Below, piece after piece: positions 57,814-64,000 of a stretch of 64,000 nt of DNA. A program made the position numbers and the translations under genes. Below the pieces are notes generated by a model. The model was given only the letters and a program-made list of their open reading frames with translations, did not search any database and was not told the DNA's origin. Source of the DNA: Polaromonas sp. OV174 (GTDB lineage Bacteria > Pseudomonadota > Gammaproteobacteria > Burkholderiales > Burkholderiaceae_C); the NCBI RefSeq assembly GCF_900112285.1, contig NZ_FOKZ01000004.1, positions 62,001 through 126,000 on the forward strand, written 5' to 3'. The stretch's first letter is position 1. The number at the start of each line of letters is the position of its first letter.

Positions 57814-59025
57814 TCAGTCTTGGAATCGGGCAAAGGTATCTTGCGCCACAGTCACATGGCTCGGGCTCAATTGATCGGGTGCGGTAACTCCCAGCATGCC
57901 CAGCGCACTATCAATTTCTTTCTTCAGAAGCTGCGACGCTTTAATTACTCCTGCGTGCCCGCCTATGGTGGCAGCGTAGTTGAACGGACGCCCTACAAGT
58001 ACGAAGTCCGCCCCAAGCGCCAAGGCCTTAATCACGTCAGTTCCCCGCCTGAAACCGCTATCGATCATCACAGGGAAATCACCAACTGCGCTACGAACGG
58101 TAGGAAGCACCCGCATCGGCGATATGGCCCCGTCAAGCTGACGCCCGCCGTGGTTGGACAATATGATGCCATCCATCCCGATGTCTTTCGCCATGCGGGC
58201 ATCTTGTGGATGCAAGATGCCCTTCAAGATGAGCTTGCCTTTCCATTGTTCGCGGATTCTCTGGACAGCATCCCATGCAAGGTGTGCCCGGCCGCTGAAT
58301 TCGCGGACCACATTTCGCGCAATTACAGGGATTCGTTTTTCGCTGTCGCTGTTTTCAAAGTGCGGAATGCCGGTGGTGGCAATCGTTCTCCCAAAGGTTC
58401 CTAGTGACCAAGAAGGGTGAGACAGGCCTTCCCATAGCAAGCGAAGTCCCGGTTGCAGCGGGCTGTGAAAGTGTGCCCGTTCGTAGTGTTCGGTGCTGCC
58501 ACGCACCGCAACATCAACCGTCACAACGAGCGTTCCGAAGCCCGCGTCTGCGGCCCTTTGTACCAGTGCAGCAATGCGCTCCGTGGTGGGTGGCAAGTAG
58601 GCCTGAAACCAGCTATTGGGCGCCGCACCGACCACTTCTTCGATGCGCATAAGAGATGAACCGCTCATGACCATAGGAATGTTCTCAGCAGCGGCCGATT
58701 CCGCAAGAACCCGGTCACCTCGATACGCCGTTAGTGCGCTAACGGCCATAGGGTTGATGCCAAAAGGTGCGGCCCACTCGTGACCCAATAGTTTCTTTGC
58801 AGTCGTGCGTTTGGAGACGTCACGCAAGATCCGTGGAAGAAAGCGTATTTCTTGAAAAACGGCTTTGTTGTCGACCAAGGATTGGCCAGTTTCAGCAGGG
58901 CTAAAGACGTAGGCAAAAATCGAAGCTGGCAGGTGTACGTGTTGTCTCTGGCGATATAGACGAAGTCCAGCTTGCTGTACCGGCCCTGTGCTTGGGAACG
59001 TAGGTGTTGATACCCGTATGCTCAC
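57814..59025 (-). CDS. FMN-dependent alpha-hydroxy-acid oxidase/dehydrogenase
   Basis: 403-residue member of the lactate/mandelate/glycolate oxidase family. The active-site S-N-H-G-G-R-Q-L-D (catalytic His and Arg) is near residues 296-304, with L-I-L-K-G-I-L (FMN Lys) and D-S-G-F-R-R-G-T-D around it. It oxidises a 2-hydroxy acid with FMN; the substrate is unknown. The start codon and first six or so codons lie within duplicated LysR-gene sequence, so the native 5' end and promoter have probably been lost. Confidence 0.78.
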   Translation of the reverse strand: MSIRVSTPTFPSTGPVQQAGLRLYRQRQHVHLPASIFAYVFSPAETGQSLVDNKAVFQEIRFLPRILRDVSKRTTAKKLLGHEWAAPFGINPMAVSALTAYRGDRVLAESAAAENIPMVMSGSSLMRIEEVVGAAPNSWFQAYLPPTTERIAALVQRAADAGFGTLVVTVDVAVRGSTEHYERAHFHSPLQPGLRLLWEGLSHPSWSLGTFGRTIATTGIPHFENSDSEKRIPVIARNVVREFSGRAHLAWDAVQRIREQWKGKLILKGILHPQDARMAKDIGMDGIILSNHGGRQLDGAISPMRVLPTVRSAVGDFPVMIDSGFRRGTDVIKALALGADFVLVGRPFNYAATIGGHAGVIKASQLLKKEIDSALGMLGVTAPDQLSPSHVTVAQDTFARFQD

Positions 59026-59100
59026 CCCGATACCTGCGCCCGGAACATCCGCTTCACAAGCCAGAAGATCTGCTGCACTATGCCTTGTTGCACGAAGACA
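59006..59100 (+). pseudogene. Inverted 95-bp fragment of the LysR (GcvA-like) gene
   Basis: On the plus strand it encodes P-V-C-S-P-R-Y-L-R-P-E-H-P-L-H-K-P-E-D, identical to part of the regulator at 61000-61896, whose coding strand is minus. It matches the reverse complement of 61308-61402 with one mismatch. The copy breaks at CA shared with the next segment. Confidence 0.85.
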
Positions 59101-59177
59101 CCGTAATCGTTATTCGATGCCGTGCAAGCTGGCAGGTCAGCGGGTTAGCACCCGGCTGTATCCAGAAGTGGCCCCGC
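59099..59177. repeat. 79-bp inverted repeat, left arm (istA fragment plus IS3 end)
   Basis: Exact reverse complement of 60505-60583. The outer part codes for an IstA fragment (R-N-R-Y-S-M-P-C-K-L-A-G-Q), and the inner part (from about 59169, TGGCCCCGC) is probably the IS3 terminal repeat. Confidence 0.85.
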
Positions 59178-59255
59178 AATTTTGAACAGCGCTATAAGTG
59201 GAAACTCCGGGCATGATGCTGGGCCGAGAGACGGTCTGGCAAGAAGGAGTTCTTC

Positions 59256-59570
59256 ATGGTCAAGAAATCAGCGCGGCGCACCCGCCGCACGCACAGTCCG
59301 GCATTCAAGGCCCGAGTGGCCCTGGCCGCGTTGCGCGAGGACAAGACGATGGCCGAGCTGTGCAGGCAGTTCGAGCTGCACCCCAACCAGATCACCGAAT
59401 GGAAGCGGCAATTGCTTGAGCACGCGGCCGATGCCTTCGGCGGTGGCACCGAAGCAGCCGGGCCGGTGGACCTGGCACCGCTGCACGCCAAGATCGGCCA
59501 GCTGGCGCTGGAGAATGATTTTTTAGAGGGTGCGCTCACCAAGGCGGGATTGCTGAGTGCAAAGCGATGA
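59256..59570 (+). CDS. IS3-family transposase OrfA
   Basis: 104 residues with the helix-turn-helix [17 protein letters not shown] and a C-terminal leucine-zipper-like helix. It binds the IS ends and, in active elements, fuses to OrfB by -1 frameshifting. Start preceded by AAGGAG. Its stop overlaps the orfB start (ATGA). Confidence 0.88.
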   Translation: MVKKSARRTRRTHSPAFKARVALAALREDKTMAELCRQFELHPNQITEWKRQLLEHAADAFGGGTEAAGPVDLAPLHAKIGQLALENDFLEGALTKAGLLSAKR

Positions 59571-60397
59571 TCGACCGTGACCATCAACTTTCCATCACGC
59601 GCCAGGCCCCGTTGCTGGGCATGAGCCGGGGCACGGTGTACTACCTGCCCCGGCCGGTCAGCGATGCCGATCTGGCGCTCATGCGCCGGATTGACGAGTT
59701 GCATCTGGAGCCCCCCTTCATGGGCGCGCGCATGCTGCGTGATCAGCTGGACCGTGAGGGCATCCACGTTGGGCGGCGTCACACCAGAACGCTGATGCTT
59801 CGCATGGGCATTGAGGCGTTGGCGCCCCAGCCTGGCACCAGCAAGCGTGCGCCTGGGCAAAAGATCTACCCCTACCTGCTGCGCAAGCTGGCCATCACGC
59901 GCACCAACCAGGTCTGGGCACTGGACACCACCTACATCCCGATGGCCCGCGGCTTTGTGTACCTCACCGCCGTGGTTGACGTGGCCAGTCGCAGGGTGCT
60001 GACCCACAAGGTGGCGATCACGCTGGAGGCCTGTCATGCCAGAGAAATCATCGAAGAGGCCTTTGCCCGCTACGGCACTCCCGAGATCATCAACACCGAT
60101 CAGGGCAGCCAATTCACGGCCATCGAGTTTACCGATGCCGTTCTGGCCAGAGGCTGCAAGCTCAGCATGGACGGGCGCGGGGCCTGGAGAGACAACGTCT
60201 TTGTTGAGCGCGTCTGGCGCAGCGTTAAGTACGAGCGCGTGTACCTCAAGGCCTACGACAGCGTGAGTGCGGCACGCGCGGACATCGCTGACTATTTTGG
60301 CTGGTACAACGCGGCAAGGCCGCATTAGAGCCTGGACCGCATCACGCCCGAGCAGGCCTATCTGGACTTGCTGCCCAAACTGGCCGATGCTGCATAA
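59567..60397 (+). pseudogene. IS3-family transposase OrfB with in-frame stop
   Basis: rve integrase domain with D in W-A-L-D-T-T-Y-I, D in N-T-D-Q-G-S-Q-F and E in F-V-E-R-V-W-R-S. The frame is stopped by TAG at 60326-60328 after A-R-P-H, where the family has Ser (S-L-D-R-I-T-P-E-Q). The same frame then continues S-L-D-R-I-T-P-E-Q-A-Y to the expected TAA at 60395. A single TCG to TAG change would explain it. The shortened product (253 residues) keeps all catalytic residues, so loss of function is likely but not certain. Confidence 0.8.
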
Positions 60398-60504
60398 AAT
60401 GACATCCCTGATGCGCCCCGGGTTGCGCGCCGCAGCGGGCAACTCTGCATCTTTCCCAAACCGCCTGGACTCCACTTATAAATCGGGGTTTGTTGTTCAA
60501 ACAA

Positions 60505-60583
60505 GCGGGGCCACTTCTGGATACAGCCGGGTGCTAACCCGCTGACCTGCCAGCTTGCACGGCATCGAATAACGATTACGGTG
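60505..60583. repeat. 79-bp inverted repeat, right arm
   Basis: Exact reverse complement of 59099-59177. The outer boundary is at the CAC/GTG of the IstA codons for V-H-R-N-R-Y. Confidence 0.85.
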
Positions 60584-60780
60584 GACGCTGACCATGCAAG
60601 TGCTCGATACCTTGGCAGATTTATTTATATACCCGTCAAACGGCGTAGACATGGACGTCATCTCGCTTTGCTCTTGTTCGAGCATTTACAAGACGCTGAG
60701 GTGTTTGTATTTGGGGTGACCGATCTCGCTCCACAACGCGCGGCAGAGCGCCTCTAACCAAGCGTTGAGCTCCCTAAAGG
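60514..60780 (-). pseudogene. IS21-family IstA transposase remnant
   Basis: Read on the minus strand it gives R-E-L-N-A-W-L-E-A-L-C-R-A-L-W, then L-S-V-L-stop-M-L-E-Q-E-Q, then F-D-G-Y and V-S-S-T-C-M-V-S-V-H-R-N-R-Y. These are the C-terminal landmarks of IstA. It has an in-frame TAA and is cut at the IS3 end. The N-terminal part is missing. The remaining 220 bp up to 60999 show no convincing gene. Confidence 0.75.
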
Positions 60781-60999
60781 TGTGCCATTTTCACGTCTGT
60801 GCGTCAATCCAGATTCGCCTCCTGCTGTCTTGCACATTCTTCTCGATCACGCCCTTTTTCCCAGCCACTAGCTCTTACTGCGCGAAATTACTTGACCGCA
60901 AAACGGATTTATTTTTGCGTCGACGCATCGTGCCGTTTTCGGCCTCGGGCGCAAGGCGTGGCACTTTACTTTGCCCGCAACCCTTGGCTTACTCAGCGA

Positions 61000-61896
61000 T
61001 CATGAGGCCTGAGCGCGGGCCTGTTCAATCAAAAAGGTTCGAAATTTCTTGAAAACTTCGTTGGTTAAGACTTTTTCATCGTAGACAAGATGATAAGCAC
61101 CTTCGCATTTAATGGCGAGGTCAAACGGACTAACAAGCAAGCCTTCCTGCAGTTGCTCTCGTATCAGCGGAAGCCGTCCAAGTGCAATGCCTTGCAGGTT
61201 GAGCGCGGCTTCAATGAGGGTGTTGCTGTCGTCAATGATGGGACCGCGCATGGGAATGGATTGGGAAACTTCTGCAGCACGAAACCAGGCTGACCAGTCC
61301 TCATAGCTGTCTTCGTGCAACAAGGCATAGTGCAGCAGATCTTCTGGCTTGTGAAGCGGATGTTCCGGGCGCAGGTATCGGGGTGAGCATACGGGTAGCA
61401 ACTGGCACTCAAATAAAACCTCCGAATGCAGCGTGCCCCAGCTCTTGTGGCCCCATTTAATCGCTAGGTCTACACGGCGCACGTCATATTGCTCATGCGG
61501 CAAGGCGTGATAGATGCGCAGGTCAATCTCGGGGTACTCGGCCCAGAACAGGTGCAGGCGGCGCGCCAGCCAACGCGAACCAAACGACGGTGTTACCTGC
61601 ACCGTGAGGGTAGTCTTGGCCTCGCCTTGCGCTCGTACTTCGCGAAGTGTGCTGTCAATGTCTCGAAACGCGTTAGAAATCGTGCCGTAAACGCGGGTAC
61701 CGGCATCGGTGAGCGTGACGCGTCGGTGAGCGCGTTCAAACAGGCGGGCGCCGAGCACTTCCTCAAGTTGCCGAACTTGATGACTGACCGCCGCCTGTGT
61801 CACACAAAGTTCTTGAGCGGCAAGAGTGAAGCTGTTCCTGCGAGCGGTGGCTTCGAAGGCGCGTAAGGTATTGAGATTGATCAGAAGGTTAGCCAT
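61000..61896 (-). CDS. LysR-family regulator, GcvA-like
   Basis: 298-residue regulator with an N-terminal HTH (F-T-L-A-A-Q-E-L-C-V-T-Q-A-A-V-S-H-Q-V-R) and an effector domain. The opening N-L-N-T-L-R-A-F-E-A-T-A-R is that of the GcvA/AmpR group. The ATG ending at 61896 is chosen over a TTG at 61902. It is divergent from gcvPA, and a LysR-type palindrome lies directly upstream of its start. Control of the glycine decarboxylase genes is therefore likely. A 95-bp part of it is duplicated at 59006. Confidence 0.87.
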   Translation of the reverse strand: MANLLINLNTLRAFEATARRNSFTLAAQELCVTQAAVSHQVRQLEEVLGARLFERAHRRVTLTDAGTRVYGTISNAFRDIDSTLREVRAQGEAKTTLTVQVTPSFGSRWLARRLHLFWAEYPEIDLRIYHALPHEQYDVRRVDLAIKWGHKSWGTLHSEVLFECQLLPVCSPRYLRPEHPLHKPEDLLHYALLHEDSYEDWSAWFRAAEVSQSIPMRGPIIDDSNTLIEAALNLQGIALGRLPLIREQLQEGLLVSPFDLAIKCEGAYHLVYDEKVLTNEVFKKFRTFLIEQARAQAS

Positions 61897-61901
61897 GTGC
61901 A

Positions 61902-61924
61902 ATAAGTCTATTAGATAAACTTAT
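61902..61924. promoter_or_regulatory. LysR-type T-N11-A operator
   Basis: ATAAGT, 11 bases, then ACTTAT: a perfect 6-bp inverted repeat of T-N11-A form, 5 bp upstream of the regulator's ATG and about 107 bp before gcvPA. Confidence 0.72.
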
Positions 61925-62030
61925 CCCACGCGTAAAAAATGATCATTTGTCATGAGTTGCTTATCCCGAGACACTCCACTTTTCCCCCGCATTTAAAGGG
62001 GTGATGGTCTTAAAAGGATGAGCCTCAGGC

Positions 62031-63425
62031 ATGACGAATTCAATTCACGTTTACCCATACATACCCAATTCGGTTCCAGAGGTTAAGGCAAGGATGCTTG
62101 CGGCGATAGGCGCAAGTTCCATGGAAGAACTTTACGCCGAGATTCCTCCAGAATTGCGCATGCAGCGCCCGCTGAATCTGCCCGAACCGTTGCTTTCCGA
62201 GCACAGACTCAAGCGCCACGTGCAGTCGCTGTTGGCAAAAAACACTTCCTGTGAACAGGTGCTCAGCTTTCTGGGTGGCGGCTGCTACCAGCACCATGTG
62301 CCAGCCGTGTGCGATGAAATCAACGGCCGCAGCGAGTTCCTCACGGCCTATGCCGGTGAGCCCTACGACGACGCCGGCCGTTTTCAGGCGCTGTTTGAGT
62401 ACGCCAGCATGATGGGTGAGATGCTGGAGATGGAAGTCGTCAGTATTCCGACGTTCGATGGCCATCAAGCCGCGGCCACGGCCGTGCGGATGGCCGGACG
62501 TCATACCGGCCGCCGGGTTGTGCTGGTGGCCGAACATGTCAGCCCCGACATGTATTCGGTCATGCAAAACTATGGCCGCAGCGACCTCGAGTTCCGCCGC
62601 GCACCCTTTGACCACGCCACGGGCACCCTGGACATGGGGCGACTGGCAAGCCTGCTGAACGAGGAGGTCGCCTGCCTTTTCATTGACAACCCGTCGTATT
62701 TGGGCGTGATTCAGGACGGGCCGGCTATCGCGGCGGCCGTTCATGCCTGCGGCGCCTTGCTGGTGGTCGGCGTGGACCCGACTTCTCTGGGGGTGATTGC
62801 GCCACCATCAACCTACGGCGCGGATATTGTGTGCGGCGATATCCAGTCGCTGGGGATGCACATGAGCTATGGCGGCGGGCACGGTGGCTTTATCGGCACG
62901 CATGACAACGAGGCCCTGGTGATGCAATACCCTTCACGGCTGTTCGGTATTGCTCCCACCAAAGTGCCAGGCGAATACGGTTTCGGTGACGTGGCTTACA
63001 GCCGCACATCGTTTGACAAGCGGGAAAATGGCAATGAGTTTGTCGGCACCGCCGCCGCTCTTTGGGGTATTACCGCCGGGGTGTATATGGCTTTGATGGG
63101 CCCGCAGGGCATGCGAGACCTGGCCCACACCATCATCTGCCGCAACGCCTATGCCAAACAGCAGCTGGCCACCGTGCCGGGCATACGCATACCGCATGCC
63201 GAACAGGTGCACTTTAAGGAGTTCGTGGTGAACTTCGATGCCAGCGGCAAATCGGTCCAAACGATCAACCGCGCGCTGCTTGAACAGGGCATTTTTGGCG
63301 GCCACGACCTCAGCATTGCCTTTCCCGCACTGGGTCAGTGCGCGCTGTACAGCTTTACCGAAGTGCATAGCCAGGAAGACGTCGCCACCTTGTGCGAAGC
63401 ACTTGCCACCATCCTCGAGAAATGA
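62031..63425 (+). CDS. gcvPA: Glycine dehydrogenase (decarboxylating) subunit 1
   Basis: 464-residue N-terminal-type subunit of a split P-protein. The family stretches S-F-L-G-G-G-C-Y-Q-H-H-V-P (about 80-92), Y-G-G-G-H-G-G-F-I-G-T near 284-293 and G-I-T-A-G-V-Y are present. With subunit 2 it decarboxylates glycine and passes aminomethyl to lipoyl-GcvH. Most proteobacteria have a single fused GcvP, so a split pair beside IS remnants suggests acquisition by transfer. gcvPB overlaps its stop (ATGA). No gcvT or gcvH is seen here. Confidence 0.9.
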   Translation: MTNSIHVYPYIPNSVPEVKARMLAAIGASSMEELYAEIPPELRMQRPLNLPEPLLSEHRLKRHVQSLLAKNTSCEQVLSFLGGGCYQHHVPAVCDEINGRSEFLTAYAGEPYDDAGRFQALFEYASMMGEMLEMEVVSIPTFDGHQAAATAVRMAGRHTGRRVVLVAEHVSPDMYSVMQNYGRSDLEFRRAPFDHATGTLDMGRLASLLNEEVACLFIDNPSYLGVIQDGPAIAAAVHACGALLVVGVDPTSLGVIAPPSTYGADIVCGDIQSLGMHMSYGGGHGGFIGTHDNEALVMQYPSRLFGIAPTKVPGEYGFGDVAYSRTSFDKRENGNEFVGTAAALWGITAGVYMALMGPQGMRDLAHTIICRNAYAKQQLATVPGIRIPHAEQVHFKEFVVNFDASGKSVQTINRALLEQGIFGGHDLSIAFPALGQCALYSFTEVHSQEDVATLCEALATILEK

Positions 63426-64000
63426 ATCAAGCCATGCACAACATATCCTTGTCCCGATTCACGAATGGTCGCGCCAACCTGCGCCGCTATCACCAGGCGC
63501 GCTGGGACGAGCCGGTCATTTTCGAGCTGTCACAGCGCGGCGAGCGCGGCGTGCTGGTTCCCGAACTGGAGCCAGAAGTCGCCGCTGCGACCAGCCAGGC
63601 GTTGTCGGGTCTGCCCGCAGGAATGCTGCGTATCGAGGCACCGCGCCTGCCGGAGATATCGCAAAACCGCGTTTTGCGTCACTACCTGCGCTTATCACAG
63701 CAAACGCTGGGAGCAGACCTGAACGTTGATGTAGGGCAAGGCACCTGCACCATAAAATACAGCCCAAAAGTCAACGAGCAACTTGCGCGGGATACCCGGA
63801 TGTCCGAGCTGCATCCGCTGCAGGATGTGGATACGGTGCAAGGCCTGCTGCACATGTTCCACCAGGTTCATGCGCTCCTGATGGAAGTATCCGGCATGGA
63901 TGCGGTGTCACTGCAGGCGCGCAGCGGCTCGCAAGCGATTTATGGAAATTTCGCAGTGTTGCGAGCCTATCAGGAAGATGCCGACACCTACGGCGTTCGC
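63422..64000 (+). CDS. gcvPB: Glycine dehydrogenase (decarboxylating) subunit 2, 5' part
   Basis: First 193 codons, open to the window edge. It begins M-N-Q-A-M-H-N-I-S-L and contains F-E-L-S-Q-R-G-E-R-G and later S-E-L-H-P-L-Q and M-D-A-V-S-L-Q-A-R-S-G-S-Q-A, the landmarks of the PLP-binding subunit; the PLP lysine lies beyond the edge. The ATGA overlap with gcvPA shows coupled translation. Confidence 0.88.
   Translation, partial: MNQAMHNISLSRFTNGRANLRRYHQARWDEPVIFELSQRGERGVLVPELEPEVAAATSQALSGLPAGMLRIEAPRLPEISQNRVLRHYLRLSQQTLGADLNVDVGQGTCTIKYSPKVNEQLARDTRMSELHPLQDVDTVQGLLHMFHQVHALLMEVSGMDAVSLQARSGSQAIYGNFAVLRAYQEDADTYGVR

Larger units (their letters stand above)
59169..60513 (+). mobile_element. 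IS3-family insertion sequence
   Basis: About 1.35 kb bounded by TGGCCCCGC and GCGGGGCCA, with further partial inverted similarity inside (TATAAGTGGA on both sides). It contains orfA and a broken orfB. Its two flanks are inverted copies of one istA fragment rather than the two halves of a target, so it is not a simple insertion. Exact ends are uncertain by a few bases. Confidence 0.75.

Noticed and set aside
59192-60475. 427-codon minus-strand frame across IS3
   Set aside because: Overlaps both transposase frames, which carry HTH and DDE motifs; no recognisable domain.
60765-61052. 95-codon plus-strand frame between the IS21 remnant and the LysR gene
   Set aside because: Overlaps the 3' end of the LysR gene on the other strand and has no coding character.
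61925-62030. Glycine riboswitch ahead of gcvPA
   Set aside because: The leader is short and shows no tandem aptamer-like stems; the LysR-type palindrome is a better explanation of control.

Overview
The window is GC-rich and reads as chromosome of a betaproteobacterium in the Comamonadaceae, probably close to Polaromonas or Rhodoferax. The grounds are the protein families (Bug/TTT receptors, box benzoyl-CoA genes, a PEP-CTERM protein), the mnmG-rsmG-parA-parB block carrying parS sites, and two small intergenic repeat families that I associate with this family. The placement rests on recognition, not on a search.

Layout. 0-2.2 kb: TRAP small permease and gluconokinase, divergent from a LacI-type repressor, with two identical operators. 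2.3-3.3 kb: a Bug receptor. 3.5-7.9 kb: a five-gene tungsten aldehyde oxidoreductase operon of the aorABCDE type. 8.1-10.2 kb: flavin reductase, LysE exporter and a Phd/PIN toxin-antitoxin pair. 10.2-16.2 kb: mnmG, rsmG, a LysE exporter, parA, a small hydrolase and parB, with three parS or parS-like sites inside mnmG and rsmG; this block normally lies near the chromosome origin. 16.3-30.2 kb: mixed metabolism (FAD oxidase, EF-hand protein, cobalamin adenosyltransferase, an opine-dehydrogenase/Bug/thiol-dioxygenase operon facing an Lrp regulator, a CysB-like regulator, AsmA, CoA-transferase, thioesterase, uracil permease, PilU).

30.3-48.8 kb is a large aerobic benzoate cluster. A leftward arm holds a DUF4863 protein, boxD, benzoate-CoA ligase, a hydrolase and a complete Liv-type ABC importer. 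A rightward arm holds boxR, boxC, boxB, boxA, two crotonases, a 3-hydroxyacyl-CoA dehydrogenase and a MaoC-like protein. Together they would import benzoate, activate it to benzoyl-CoA, epoxidise and cleave the ring, and beta-oxidise the product. TGCA-N6-TGCA operators for BoxR lie between the arms and ahead of boxC. An aldehyde oxidoreductase could feed aromatic acids into this route, but that link is inference.

48.8-49.8 kb: a PEP-CTERM protein behind a putative sigma-54 promoter with repeated upstream motifs. 49.9-55.8 kb: a YbaY lipoprotein, then ureide genes (M20 hydrolase, OHCU decarboxylase/allantoate amidohydrolase fusion, PuuE allantoinase, HIU hydrolase) and an EamA exporter.

55.8-61.0 kb is a mobile-element scar: an IS30/IS1182 chimeric transposase, an alpha-hydroxy-acid oxidase whose start codon lies in duplicated DNA, and an IS3 copy with a nonsense mutation. 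The IS3 copy sits at the centre of an imperfect inverted duplication of istA and LysR-gene sequence. 61.0-64.0 kb: a GcvA-like regulator divergent from a two-subunit glycine decarboxylase (gcvPA, then gcvPB cut by the window edge). I see no rRNA, tRNA or CRISPR array.
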